Assembly: GCA_033439255.1 (NCBI GenBank)
Contig: CM065881.1
Location: 2,046,001-2,110,000, forward strand
Direction: 5' to 3'
Source: Hericium rajendrae
Taxonomy: Eukaryota; Basidiomycota; Agaricomycetes; Russulales; Hericiaceae
DNA length: 64,000 nt
Shown: piece by piece, positions 33,782-45,332 of the stretch
How the letters are laid out: the number at the start of each line of letters is the position of its first letter
Numbering within the stretch: position 1 is the first letter of the stretch
Notes under the pieces: generated by a model
Told to the model about the DNA's origin: nothing
What the model saw: the letters and a program-made list of their open reading frames with translations, nothing else
The model's database searches: none
Program-made: the position numbers and the translations under genes

Positions 33782-35599
33782 TCAGCGACTCTCGCAGACA
33801 ACCTGTGGTACAATCTCCTCCAGCTGTCTGATGAACCGTTCATCCTCTTGCATTATTCGGGGCTCAAGACAGACCGTCTGTATCGCCCTGGCCTTCTGGC
33901 GTGTGCCCAATAGGTCCAAGAAGCTCCTATAAAAGGAGTCTTTGCTCTTCCCGTCCAAAAACACGTCCAGTGTGAGACACTGCAGGTTCTCAAGGAGTGC
34001 GCCTCCTTCCTGGTCGACATGCGTGGCGAGGGCCGTGCAGAAGTCCAGCGTATCGTCAGGGCCTCCCTGGAATCGGACTTCCTCGACCATCCTGCACTTC
34101 TCCAACGCGTCGGCCCACTGCCGTATTCGCTCGGATATCATGTGCACGAGCTCAAGATAGCGGACGTTCGCTAGTGGGAAGCTGCAACACAAGGAAACTA
34201 TGATACCCCACATCGTTTTGTTCGGAACTTCTGGATAAGAGACTTGGAGAGTATGCCACGTCTCAGTCTTTGCGCCATCGCCCGCTGCCATTCGTGAAAC
34301 TGTGAAAAAGGAGTATGCATCATCGATGTGCAGCACTAGCGAATGCAGGGGAGCTGGCTCTCTTGTTGCATGGGCATGGAAAAAGGATAAAATGTCGGTG
34401 GTTATCTCTGATTCTTCGCCTTCAAAGCAAATGAGCGACAGAGCACATGAGGGGGGTATTTTGATGGATTGGATGAAGTTGGAAGTGCGCTTCTGTTCGT
34501 CCCTCAGGGATAATGACTTGAGGTGAGGCAAATCTACGACGTCATTGTCGGTTAACTGTCTAGGCCAGGGAACCAGACAACCGCCAAGGCTTAGCGTCTC
34601 CAAGGCAGGCATTCTATGGAGTGCATCTAGCAGCTGGCCAACGGATGTCGGAGCAGGTGTACTGTTGACATCTAGGATGAGCGGTTCAGATGAACTATCG
34701 AAATCGAGCTGGACCTTGAGGTGTATCAGGTTACGGAGGATTGGAGCAGACCAAGGGATGTAAACGTGCTGCAAATCAACCGAACGAAGCATAGGTGCGT
34801 AGTCCTGGAATATGTGTTCAGATAGCCAGAGATCGGCATGATTGGGATGACGCTGCCTTAAGCAGAGATATTGCAGATTGTTGGCAGGGGAGGTCAGCAC
34901 CGACTGATAAGCCGCGAAACGTGCATGGTCTGCGAGAAGGGAAAGCCTGAGGTCGCGGATGCGGGGAACATGCTGGGAGATCTCCGCACACCAGTAGGGT
35001 TCAGTGGCTGGAAATTTGTCGAATATGACTGAGATGGGAGCTGACTTTCCTCTTGCGAGCACCACTTCCAACCAACGTGTGTTAAGCCCAACATGGATGT
35101 CTGTCCAAAGGTGTGGATAGTGCAAGGCCGTTTCACGCCAGACCTTGCACACATGAGTCATCTGTATCCAACCAAGGCTCCGGTCGGCAGGTCGCTCCTG
35201 ATGGGTCATCGGTGGGAGAACGTTGGCAATAAACAGAAAAACGCGGGCAAGGATCTCGGAAGGAAGACGAGAAACCGGAGCCAGGGTATTGCGCTGCGTA
35301 CGTAGTGCACACAAGGCGAAATGCACGGTCTGTTGCATGACGACTAATTCGTCGTCTATCTCCTGGCGAGCCTGTGCGATGACAATAGGCTGGGCGACAG
35401 ATGTCGCGTTCTGGATATGAGCAATTCTTGGCCAAATACATCCCGACCAAAATTCCTGTGGACTGCCATACGCAGAGACATTAGAGTCATCGCATAGTAG
35501 TGAGTAAATAGGCACGGACTCCGACATCGAACGGCTTTCCATGCTCGATCTCCCCAAATCGACAGTCTTCAGAGGTCCGCAGGCACGCACCACCGCCAC
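33782..35599 (-). CDS. F-box protein with degenerate leucine-rich repeats
   Basis: Probable substrate receptor of an SCF ubiquitin ligase; the target is unknown. It is a single exon of 605 codons. A helical N-terminus (ARQEIDDELVVMQQTVHFAL) leads to the F-box: SRLPSEILARVFLFIANVLP, then IQMTHVCKVWRETALHYPHL and WTDIHVGL. This arrangement is typical of the large agaricomycete F-box-like family. The rest has irregular leucine-rich stretches such as LRDLRLSLLADHARF-like segments, LHRMPALETLSLGGCLVPWP and DVVDLPHLKSLSLRDEQ. The first ATG (35599) lies about 85 residues before the F-box; an ATG 19 codons further in is an alternative. Confidence 0.88.
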   Translation of the reverse strand: MAVVRACGPLKTVDLGRSSMESRSMSESVPIYSLLCDDSNVSAYGSPQEFWSGCIWPRIAHIQNATSVAQPIVIAQARQEIDDELVVMQQTVHFALCALRTQRNTLAPVSRLPSEILARVFLFIANVLPPMTHQERPADRSLGWIQMTHVCKVWRETALHYPHLWTDIHVGLNTRWLEVVLARGKSAPISVIFDKFPATEPYWCAEISQHVPRIRDLRLSLLADHARFAAYQSVLTSPANNLQYLCLRQRHPNHADLWLSEHIFQDYAPMLRSVDLQHVYIPWSAPILRNLIHLKVQLDFDSSSEPLILDVNSTPAPTSVGQLLDALHRMPALETLSLGGCLVPWPRQLTDNDVVDLPHLKSLSLRDEQKRTSNFIQSIKIPPSCALSLICFEGEESEITTDILSFFHAHATREPAPLHSLVLHIDDAYSFFTVSRMAAGDGAKTETWHTLQVSYPEVPNKTMWGIIVSLCCSFPLANVRYLELVHMISERIRQWADALEKCRMVEEVRFQGGPDDTLDFCTALATHVDQEGGALLENLQCLTLDVFLDGKSKDSFYRSFLDLLGTRQKARAIQTVCLEPRIMQEDERFIRQLEEIVPQVVCESR

Positions 35600-35985
35600 A
35601 AGTACTGTGGTCTGGGCAGGATAATGGTATCTCGGAAAACCGATGAATGAAAAATGTCAAGATGCTGCTGTTTAGCCGCTGATGCGATGAAAACTTTGGA
35701 TGATAGTAGTATGGCGTAGGGTACGGGGGTAACGTACTAGGGCCTTTGCACTTACTTTAAACGCGCGGACTAGGAAGATCGTGAATCAGAACACGTTTGA
35801 CGCTCGACAGCGCTCGACGCTTTGCCTCCCCGGTTTCTCACGTTTTCCTCTTCCTATGTACTCGCTATGTGCGTATTGAGGATGATGCAGATCTTTCAGA
35901 TCAGCGCTCATGCACGTTCCTCAGGCTCTGCAGGACAAGAAAAGGAAGTACGGTTGAACTGGTTCCATAAAATATGGTAGTGCAT
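35600..35985. other. Intergenic between the F-box gene and its decayed relative
   Basis: No gene seen. Contains repeated CGCTCGAC (GACGCTCGACAGCGCTCGACGC near 35800), which is probably part of the F-box gene promoter. Confidence 0.4.
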
Positions 35986-37450
35986 TTACCTTGTATTCCA
36001 AATCTCGTCCATGAGCCTCCACTGTCTGCCTTCATGTGTCCTCATCTTCATGACTGTCAGACTTCCACTCAACTTGCGGTACAATCTGCTCTGACTCTCT
36101 GATAAACCATTCGTCATCTTCACGGAAAAATAGCTCGATGCAGGTCGTCTGAATGGTCTTGGCATGCGTGAGATCTGAAAGGTGCAACACAGGTCAAAGG
36201 TTCTAATCTCTAGCGCTTGCAGAGGGGTCTGCGCTCTAATCGCATGCGCGTGGAAAAGGGAGATGACTTCGCTAACAAAGCTTGCCTCTCTGGCTCCGGA
36301 GCAGGACATGTCTAGATTGCATGAGGAAGGGATTCTAAGACAGCTGGTGAGGAAGACTCATCGCTTTGTTCCATCCTTCAGGATCAAAGACGCGAGACGC
36401 GACAAGTCTACGACGTTGGTGGAGGGTCTAGATGTGGCAGGTATGCAACGCGTAAGGTCCAATACCACGAGGACAGGCATCCTTCGAAGTGCATCCAGCA
36501 GTTGGCCGAATGATGTCAGATACTCCCTTCGTGAGGAGAAGTGGAATCCGCTTTCCGTCGATGCCATTGAGTTCGACCTTCAGATGTGTCAAGTTGCAAA
36601 GAACCCGAGAAGACCAACGGATGTAAACGTTGAACAGTTTGACAACACGAAGCACCGGCGCGTGATCCTGGAAGATGTCTTCGAGCAGCCATGGAACTTT
36701 CTCGCCAAAATGACGTTGTAAAGTGTCCGCCGGATGTGCCAGCATCGGCCTCAAGATGGAGCCCAAATTTGGCCAAGCTATATCGTGGAGAGCAAGGGAG
36801 ATGTCAACGATGCGTGAGGCTTGTTCGGACATTTCTGCCCAATCGCGAATAGTTGCTCGGACATTGTCAAAGGTGACCGAGATAGGAGTCGACTTTCCGC
36901 GTGTCAATGGGTATCGAGTCCGTCGTGGACATCTGCCCAGAGGTGAGGGTCGTGCAGGGCTGTTTCGCGCCAGAATTTGCATACGTGAGCCACCTGTGTC
37001 CAACCAAGGCGCCGTCCGGCAGACTTCGAGCTTGAGCGACGGCATCTGGATTGCAAGGAAAAGAGACTTTCTGGATATGTTCCAACCTAGGCTGAACGTA
37101 CGCCGACTAAAAATCCTGTGCGTTTCACGCAAAGACGTCAGGCTAATCGCATTAAAAATACAATAATGAGCACAAACATCAAGATCGGAGAGCTTTCCAT
37201 GCTCGATCAACCCAACGAAGGATCCGAACTGCTTGATTGCGCGGGTTCTGGATAGGATCAAAGTTGACTATCCCGAAAGATCAAGCAAGAAATGTCAGGA
37301 CTCGAACGTATTGTCTGGCTGTGGTGACGAAACTCTACCTCAGTCGTCGAGAATCTGCCTGGACAATAAGACTGACCGGGGCCTCGTTGCCGAAGGAGCG
37401 AAGAACAAAGCGGAGATCGTCCCGTTCATGCCTCTGTCTAATTCTGTACA
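35986..37450 (-). pseudogene. Decayed F-box paralogue
   Basis: Pieces in different minus-strand frames follow the order of the intact neighbour. They are an N-terminal stretch (RFVLRSFGNEAPVSL near 37360, compare LRTQRNTLAPVSRL), KSTPISVTFDNVRATIRDWA (compare KSAPISVIFDKFPATEPYW), LLEDIFQDHAPVLRVVKLFN (compare HIFQDYAPMLRSVDLQHV), FGQLLDALRRMPVLVVLDLT and FVSEVISLFHAHAIRAQTPL (compare DILSFFHAHATREPAPL). The F-box core itself is mostly unreadable. At least two frame changes and lost segments separate the pieces. It lies on the same strand directly upstream of the intact gene, so it is best explained by an old tandem duplication. Confidence 0.8.
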
Positions 37451-38439
37451 CTTCGCACATGAGGGCAGGATGGAGAAACAGATATCAGCGTATTCTTGGC
37501 ATCAATTGTTGACATCCCATCTCCCACACACCCGGCGCTTCTCCACATCTTCCGAAAAAAACAACCACTGCATCCAAACTGCATCACGATTTTTTCATCC
37601 CGAGGTCCACAATAACGAACACATCGCCGTCGTAGTCCTCTTTGATATCCTCCAAAGATACCAATCATACCGCTCCCAGACACTATTATAACCCCGGCCT
37701 CAGTTCCGTAGATCGGACCTGTGCAACGCACCGGGAACCCCATTGCTTTTCGGGGACGGATGCCTTTGGACTTGAAGGCAATGCGTCCATCGCATTTAAT
37801 CGGCATTTAATCGGACGGCGAGCTGAATTTGACGACCTATCTTATATGGTATATTGCTGTTGCCTTGCAATAGCCGGTGGTTCAGATACGATGGCGCACG
37901 GCCTTTTCAGGGCCGCAGTGCGCAGCACAACGACCGACTCAGATACAGATTCGGTCGGCATACCCGTGTTTTTCGTAGCGTCGCAACCATCGGAGCGTCC
38001 GACATCGCTCGAAAGGCGATAATAGGCGAAGCGGCCGTACGGGACGGCCAGATGCAACGGCAAGCTCAAGCAGGCGCGGGACAGCGGCTGCGAAAATGGA
38101 TACACGCCGAAGTCGGAGGTCAGTCTGCTGAGTTCCTCTCGAGTCATCGTGGATGAATTTCTACGAAGTCGCAGTATACGCAAAGTCATCCATAATCAGA
38201 ATCAGGCCTGGATGGTGATACTGTAGTATAGATTGACCCTGAAGGCCCGAGTATTGACTATGGGTTTTGATGCGCCGATGACGCATGCTAGGCTTGTCAA
38301 CTGGCAGAACTTCAACCACCACACTACGCAGTCTGCAGTCGTACGACGCGAGACAATCAAACGCCCAGCCGCCGTTCCTGGTCACCGTCCGGGGAGATAT
38401 CGTTGAGGAATAGACTCGCTTTGCGAGTCCATTGCGCCC
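37451..38439. other. Intergenic, no gene recognised
   Basis: Frames of up to 126 codons exist on both strands, but none resembles a known family or has convincing splice context. Confidence 0.4.
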
Positions 38440-38975
38440 GTTCCCGAGCCCACCGTGCTCTTCTCATGCCGCCCCTAGCGCCGCAGAGTTCATGCTCGCC
38501 GCCCTCGAGGCCACAGAGTATCGTTCTCGCCGCTATGGCAGCCACCTGCCGCCCCCTAGCGCCGCAGAGTTCGTGCTCGCCGCCCTCACGGGCACAGATC
38601 GTCGTCCTCGCCGCTCTGGGGGCCGCCGTGTCCGTTCTCGAGCCCACCGCGGCTCTTCTCATGCCGCCCCTAGCGCCGCAGAGTTCGCGCTCATCGCCCT
38701 CACGGGCACAGAGCATCGTCCTCGCCGCTACAGGAGCCGCCGTGTTCGTTCTCGCGCCCACCATGGCTCTTCTCATGCCGCCCCTAGCGCCGCAGAGTTC
38801 GCGCTCGCCGCCCTCGCGGGTACAGAGCGTCGTCCTCGCCGCTATGGGAGCCGCCGCGTTCATCCTCGAGCCCGCCGCGCTCTTTCCCATGCCGCCCCCC
38901 AGCGCCGCAGAGTTTCTGCTCGCCGCCATTGGTGGCGCAGAGCGTCGTTCTTGCCGCCATGTCTGCCCTCCACCC
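38440..38975. repeat. Minisatellite, about five units of ~115 bp
   Basis: The unit contains GCCGCCCCTAGCGCCGCAGA, then a GCTCGCCGCCCTC block, a CGTCGTCCTCGCCGCT block and a CGTTCTCGAGCCCACCG block. The anchor recurs near 38468, 38550, 38663, 38778 and 38894, giving spacings of about 82, 113, 115 and 116 bp, so one unit is shortened. The repeat keeps both strands free of stops in several frames, which creates long but probably meaningless ORFs (up to 334 codons). Confidence 0.8.
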
Positions 38976-39794
38976 CTATCTCAGCCTGTAGGCCCCTATC
39001 CCTTGTTCCGCGGGACGGGGTGGTCAGCAATGCTGCGCATCGCCACGTGCGATTCTGTCGTCATCGCAGTTCTCACGTCGCCGCCCCGCGAGAAGCTCTG
39101 TCGACACGCTCCGTACGCACATTGCGCGTGCTTTCTGAGCAATGCTTGCTGTCCCCACCTGCTTCATATACCTATGGCTCCGTGCTCCACAAAGCGCAAC
39201 ATATTCCTACCGCACTGTTTTTCTAAGGCACAGAAGGCGCGTAATCTGGGGAATATCACCTTCGCACTAAGTGACCTCATTGGCTCCCTGCCTGTCTGGC
39301 AGGGCTGTATCCTGTACACTGTGACGGTTGTTCCTCACTTCCTTCCTGGTTGCGACATTCTCCCTGACATTAATGCTGTCCTTATCCCGCCATTGGATGT
39401 TTTCTAATATAATGTTTCGGTGCCGATTGTTAGGTCTATCGTGGCGCTCCCCGCTCGTTTCCCTGTTTACTGACACTCAGCTCGAGCCCCTCCGATATCG
39501 CCGTCTACAGCTGGCATACTGCAGCACTACGAGTCTCCCTCTGCGATGTTCCTTCATGGCCGCACTGAGCTTGTCTGTCACGCAGAATGTCCCATCCACA
39601 CCGTCTTCTTCTTCCGGCCATACCTCCGGGTTTTCATACCTGCTTCCCACGTCACACTAACGTGACTGCCACTCTCTGACCATCGCATGCTTTCCCGCCT
39701 GCAATATCAACTGCTCTCTGTCATGTGCGGCTTCATTGGAGGTCACGGAGCTCTTGACTGCATGGCCATTGGCAGTCCATCCCTCAGTGCAGGT
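38976..39794. other. Intergenic left of the LTR nest
   Basis: No recognisable gene. Frames of about 100 codons are present without family resemblance. Confidence 0.45.
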
Positions 39795-39799
39795 CATCC

Positions 39800-40286
39800 T
39801 GTAACGGATGGTTTATCAGTTACTACTATAGTCTTCTACTTTCTTACTCTTTTCTACTTGGCTTACTTTTCGAGTTTTGCAGAGTTTCCTTATTAGGATA
39901 GCTGAGTTTGAATCATGTACTTAGAGCGGATTTCCTTATTGGGAATAAGCATCTATCTTGCCAACTCACCACCATCTGTCTGCTTTTGTCTCAGTCTCTG
40001 CTTGTTCTCCTTATATCTGAAAGGTTCTCTTGGGATCCAACCCTCAAAGGAAGGTGTGTGGCCCCCAATACCCTCATCAGGAGGTCTATATCTGCTGCTG
40101 GCCCTCAGAGGAGGTGCCAGCTCATCACTCATCTGCTTGGCTGCAGGACTGAGGCATCCTCGGTTCTGTTAGCTCTAGCTCGTGGACTCTCTCTAGGAGG
40201 TCTACGACACCTTTATACCCTCCTCACTCGCTCGCCTACCTTGGACTTCCCGGACAGTAGCGGCTCGACCTCTATCGTCCGTTACA
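39800..40286 (+). repeat. 5' LTR of outer element
   Basis: 487 bp, TGTAACGGA...TCCGTTACA, identical by eye to the copy at 56547-57033. A frame of over 130 codons inside it is a coincidence, present in both LTRs. Confidence 0.93.
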
Positions 40287-41376
40287 AAGGTGGACATATC
40301 CGGAAGTCCACTTGTCTCTGGCTGGCTGGTGAGGACTTCACATGTCTCATTCAGTTCCCCTCTCCCTGGACGTGGCATCCATGTCCAGGTTCCTTATCTC
40401 AAGCGACGATGTCAAGTCGTCTTATCGCCATTTGCTGGAGAGCCGCGTTCTTGCTCTCCGGTCTCATTCCCTTGTCGACAGTGATCTTGTTGACAATGGG
40501 CTTGGTATCCGAGCCCATCAGTTTCGGATCAGGGAGCCCTTGCTCCACTTTGCCTTAGAGGTCATCGAGCAACTTCAATCGTTGCTCGATCAAGTTGGGT
40601 TTTGCCTGCCATACCCCCCGAGTTCTGTCTTTATGGTCGACAGGGATCTCGTTCTCTGTTCCTGTCTCCATGGGTCACCATCTCCCTGGGACGTTCGTTG
40701 GGCCTGGCGCACTTTGCAGGCACGAGTCGCCGAAGGTGTCGATATCCTATTCCAGTATGCAGGTGCTCTTCCTCCTGCCATCAAGACTCCTCCTCCTCCT
40801 CGAGTTGAGGACCTCAGGGACGTGGAATCCATGTCCCTAGCAGTCCCAGGAGCTCTCTACCTTCGCACAGAACATGTCCCATGTGTTCTCCGGCCACTGT
40901 CTGTTGACGCAAGACTCGCTCGGCCATTCCAGGCCTCCTCCTCCTCTGGGCAGCTCCCTGCCTCCAGCTCCTCCTTCGGCCCAATTCTGGCTGCTTGGAG
41001 GGCTCTATATGCATCTCTAGTCCTCATAGAGATGCTTCGCTCATCGCCCTATCAACAGGGCCTTGCCTCGAGAACTCCCATGCCGAGGAGAGGGTCAGGG
41101 AGCCTGGTAGTTCACCCCCTCTCTAACTCTCTCATTTCTGGACGGATTCCCTCGGTTTCTTTTGTATCCTATTCGCTTTTCAAACGCTTTCCACCTCGCT
41201 TCAAGTCCAGGAGGCTGGGGGGGCTGTAGATCGCTGAAATCAGGCTCTGTCAGGCGATGTAGGGAGGGTTTGGATGCAAATCGTGCTTTGTACGTTGCCC
41301 CTGCTCCTTAAACCACTCCACCATCCTCTTTGCCTTTTCAAACGCTTTCGAATGAGCCCAAGAACGTCTCAAGCGC
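40287..41376 (+). other. Outer element interior, left part
   Basis: Sequence between the outer 5' LTR and the Gypsy insertion. It has open frames of up to 295 codons but no retroelement domain that I recognise. Near 41208 it holds CAGGAGGCTGGGGGGGCTG, which recurs near 54405 in the right part. Confidence 0.6.
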
Positions 41377-42353
41377 TGATGCGCCCTTTAGCGCGCCTTG
41401 CAACGGCATTGCCCACTCCCCGCCTCCTTGCCCGTCCCGCTTCACTTCACCTCAGCCGCACCAAGTCCGCCCACCGCGACGTTGCTCCCCGCACAGGACA
41501 AGCGCCCCCACGGGTTCGGGACCGACCGGGTCGGACTAAAGCCGGCGTCCCGTGGTCCGATGCACCGAACGGGCAGGAGATCAACCGGCCGGACGAGTCA
41601 GCGGCACAGGAACAGAAGCGCGCCCAGAGAACCAGCCGGCTCAATCAACGCGCCCTCGAACGCCCACACGCCCCCGGATCACGAGCGGCGCCCGCGACAG
41701 TGCACTACTGACGTCATCCCAGCCATTCAAGCTCGACGTGCCCGCCGTTCCCGACGCACGCCCGGGCGACGTTGTAAGGCGGCACCTTTGATTCGTTCGT
41801 ACCACGCGCACGCCCTCTGCCCTGCACGGGCCGAGTCGCAACGACTCCACTCGCCAAGGGACCCGGAGCAGGCAGGATCAGGAAGGAATTGGAGATTGGG
41901 TCGGTCAGCGGGAGGTTGTCGTAGGGAGTCGCGCCGGGCCGCCAGAGGCGGCCTTGCCCATTTGTACCGTAGCTACTGACTTAGAGAATCGGAACGGAAT
42001 CTGCCTTTTTCCCCTCAGAGCTCAGATCTCACAAAGCCCGCCGTTTGACGTTCTCACCCCAGTCTCTAAGCACGTCTCAGACGTAGCTCTTCTCACTTTC
42101 TCGTGTCGCTCATCATATTCGTCGTACTCGTCGCCGCGCCGTTATCTACAAGCCGTATCACCTAAGACCCGTGAGTCTTGTCGTACCGTCATCGTCCCTA
42201 GCAGAGCCGTGTCGGAAGTCGCCCGCGCGCAGCAAGCTCGCCCTCCGCGGCCTTGCTCCCCTACCCGTAGTACGATCACCCGTCAGCTACACGTCTCGGC
42301 GCTCCCCTCTTGAGATACTTGGTCCCCTCGCACCCCCCGGTACTCTGTTGGTT
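41377..42353 (+). repeat. 5' LTR of Gypsy element
   Basis: About 977 bp, ~99.5% identical to 52509-53484 by eye. The right border was set where the two copies stop matching, so it is exact to a few bases only. Confidence 0.9.
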
Positions 42354-42824
42354 TTGGTTTTGGCTGCCGCCTCCATTCCCAGGGTCCACACATCATTTTG
42401 GAGCCCACCGCGAGGGTTCCATACTCAAAATAGAGCCGCGTCGTACTAGGAGTAGCGCACGGTCGAATCCAGATCGTACCCTCGAACAAGAAGTCCGTGT
42501 TGCGACTCAGGACCCTCAGCAAGTTTCCCCGACCTACCGTCACCTTTCCCGCCGGTTCCAACTCCCACTAGTCCCCTTACTCCCATCGACGAAGAGTTCG
42601 AAATTCCCGAGCTCGAGCGTTCCTTCATCGTTCCTACTCCACCCGTATCGCCAACTCCGGCGCCGCGACCCCTTGCCGGCCCCTCTGCTACCGCGGGTCC
42701 TAGGACAACGCCGCACCAGGCGACTTTCCCTGCTACCCCCCGTCCCCCTTCTCCTACTCAACAACACAGCCCGCTAGCCCCTGCACGTTTCCCCTTCCCC
42801 AGGCCACCAAGTATCCAACCAGTC

Positions 42825-45332
42825 ATGCCGCCCCCCTCCATGCCTATGCGCGGCGAGAGCGGTGCTCCCAAGTTCGACACCAACTCCCCCCGCGAGCTGG
42901 GCCGTTACTTCCTCGATCTCGAATTTTGTTTTCAGCGTTCCTCCGTGGCAGATGACGCGGAGAAAAAGAGTCATGCGGTCCGTCTCCTCTCAGACGTTGA
43001 CGCACAAGAGCTGTGGCGGTCCGAGGCCAAGTACGCCGCCGGCACTTGGGACGAATTCAAGAAAGCTATCCACGAACTCTACCCGGGCTCGGCTAAGGAG
43101 AATACCTTTTCGCGTCAAGATTTGGAGTCACTCGTCCACCGAACTGCCGAGTCCACCCTCAGTTCCGTCGGCGAACTTGGTGCGTTCTCGCGCGAGTTCA
43201 CGGTCATCACGCGCTACCTGAAAGGCAAGAACCGCATCTCCGATATCGAGGAACAACGCTGGTTTTTGGCGGCGCTCCCCGAACGTCTTCGCCTGCGGGT
43301 AGAGGACCGCCTTGCTCTTACCAAGCCTGATCACCATCCCGACGATCCGCACCCGATCAACGACGTCTATAGGGCCGCAGAGTGGTGCATGTATGGCACT
43401 GCCATCACCCCCGACCCGTACCTGCGTGGACCGTCGTCAACTCAAGCCACCGCGTCGTCATCAACCGCCGATGCAGGCTCAGGGACGACTATCCAGATTA
43501 AGAGTGAGCAGTTAGCGTCACTGGCCGATATCCTCTTGAGGAGCGCGCAGCAGCCGTCGCGTCAACCGATGGTCTCCGGAGGTAATCAAGGCGCGCCAAT
43601 GCGCGGGCGAATGGGGTCGGATCAGTGCAACTTCTGTGGGAACGTGGGGCATTTCGTGCGCGAATGCATGACAGCCCGGGAATACATGGCCGCCGGCAAG
43701 TGCAAGAAGGACGTCCAAGGCAAGATGGTCTTACCCTCTGGGGCTTGGCTCCCGCAAGGACCCCCAGGCGCGACTATGGCCGAACGGATCGACGAATACC
43801 ACCGTATGAACCCCAATCAGCGAGCCACGGGTCAGCTTATGATGGGTGTAGCCGGTACCCACCAGGCAAGTTCGCCGCGGGCGGGGCTCCCTCCCTACGG
43901 CTATCGCGTCGCGCCGGCATACGCTCAGACCACCGCGTCCCCCTATACCCAGGTCCAGGCAGGGTTGTACCAGCTCACCACAGACGCGCGGATCGAGAGC
44001 CTGGAGGGCGAGCTACGGCGGTTATACCAGTTGAAGGACGCCTCGGTTGTGCCCCCACCCAATGCCGCGGCCAGCCGTGATAGAGCTAACCGGGCGTTGG
44101 AACGAGCTCGCAGGATGGAAGAGCCTGCCCGCCAACCAGCCCCTCCACGATTGCCCCGTGCGCCGCCGCGCCCGACCATCGAGGACGAACCAGAGCCGCC
44201 GCGGGCGTCCCTGCCCCCTCCGCAAGCTTCACCGGCCCCAGGCCCGGAACGAGACGTCCCCCCCCACCTTCTATCTCAACCTGCGGTACGCGACGACCTC
44301 CGCGACCCTGATGGTCCCGTCCACCCATTTGCCAGAGCCCGCGACGGTGCAAGGCCCGCGCAAGTCCCAGTGATCGAAGTAGTCGAAGAGACGGGCCCAA
44401 CCCGTCGTGCGCAAGACTCAGTCGGGCAAGACGTACTGGACCGCGTGTTCGCGCGCGCCATGTCCCTCCCTATCGAGGTCACCCAGGGCGAGCTCTGGTC
44501 CCTGGCTCCTGCACTACGTGCAAAATACAAGGAGGCAGTCTCACGGCGTCACACGCGTCCGGTGGCGGGACAGAACCTGTTGGAAGTCCTTAACGAGACT
44601 GACCTGCTCTCCGAGCTGCCAGGTGAAGATGCAGTCGAGGAGCTGGCCTCGCCAGCGCGTCAAGTAGAGCTCGCTGCAGGTATCCAGTTCGCGAGCGAGC
44701 CCGCCGAAGGCGACCGTGTGCAGCATCCGGCCTCGCCCCCTCATCCACGAGTATCTATCCTTTCGCACCAGTGCGCCGAGCCGCCGGAAGGTGCTGTCGT
44801 CCTCCCGGATCCCTACGAGCAGTACCTCAAGCAACTCCGCCCGGACGAAAAGCCTAAACCCCTGATCGTCTCGCGCGAGTCTGCGGCGCTGCGTTCTATT
44901 GCAGCACTCATAGATCATCAAGAACCGGTCGAGTGCATCTTGGACCCAGGTTCTCAGGTCATCTCCATGTCAGAGAGCGTTTGCTACACCTTAGGCCTGT
45001 CGTATGACCCCACGATTATCCTCACTATGCAATCCGCCAACGGCGAACTTGATGACTCGCTGGGCCTGTGCCGAAACGTGCCTGCAGTCTTCGGCAACAT
45101 TGTTCTCTACCTCCAAATACACGTCCTCCGGTCGCCCGCCTACGATATCCTACTCGGACGCCCCTTCGATGTGCTTACCGAGTCAGTCGTGCGCAGCTAC
45201 CGCAATGAAACACAGACCATCACCATCTTCGACCCAAACACCGGCGAAGCAGCCACGATCCCCACCCACCCGCGCACTGACATTCAGTATACGCTCGCGG
45301 CAAAGGAGGATTTTCGCGCTTCGATGATTTGA
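42825..45332 (+). CDS. Gypsy gag with zinc knuckle and protease
   Basis: One long frame of the Gypsy element. The N-terminal half is capsid-like, a CCHC zinc knuckle (CNFCGNVGHFVREC) lies near 43627-43668, a long Pro/Arg-rich linker follows, and an aspartic protease domain with the DPGS core is near 44940. Part of the element at 41377-53484; the true start could be upstream. Confidence 0.85.
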   Translation: MPPPSMPMRGESGAPKFDTNSPRELGRYFLDLEFCFQRSSVADDAEKKSHAVRLLSDVDAQELWRSEAKYAAGTWDEFKKAIHELYPGSAKENTFSRQDLESLVHRTAESTLSSVGELGAFSREFTVITRYLKGKNRISDIEEQRWFLAALPERLRLRVEDRLALTKPDHHPDDPHPINDVYRAAEWCMYGTAITPDPYLRGPSSTQATASSSTADAGSGTTIQIKSEQLASLADILLRSAQQPSRQPMVSGGNQGAPMRGRMGSDQCNFCGNVGHFVRECMTAREYMAAGKCKKDVQGKMVLPSGAWLPQGPPGATMAERIDEYHRMNPNQRATGQLMMGVAGTHQASSPRAGLPPYGYRVAPAYAQTTASPYTQVQAGLYQLTTDARIESLEGELRRLYQLKDASVVPPPNAAASRDRANRALERARRMEEPARQPAPPRLPRAPPRPTIEDEPEPPRASLPPPQASPAPGPERDVPPHLLSQPAVRDDLRDPDGPVHPFARARDGARPAQVPVIEVVEETGPTRRAQDSVGQDVLDRVFARAMSLPIEVTQGELWSLAPALRAKYKEAVSRRHTRPVAGQNLLEVLNETDLLSELPGEDAVEELASPARQVELAAGIQFASEPAEGDRVQHPASPPHPRVSILSHQCAEPPEGAVVLPDPYEQYLKQLRPDEKPKPLIVSRESAALRSIAALIDHQEPVECILDPGSQVISMSESVCYTLGLSYDPTIILTMQSANGELDDSLGLCRNVPAVFGNIVLYLQIHVLRSPAYDILLGRPFDVLTESVVRSYRNETQTITIFDPNTGEAATIPTHPRTDIQYTLAAKEDFRASMI

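Noticed and set aside
38403-39407. 334-codon frame with repeated Pro/Ser/Ala peptides
   Set aside because: It follows the minisatellite units and the opposite strand is equally open, so it is not evidence of a gene.
40287-40310. Primer-binding site matching the initiator tRNA of this window
   Set aside because: Neither this site nor the one after the Gypsy 5' LTR matches the expected TGGTAGCAGCACC; the primer tRNA remains unknown.
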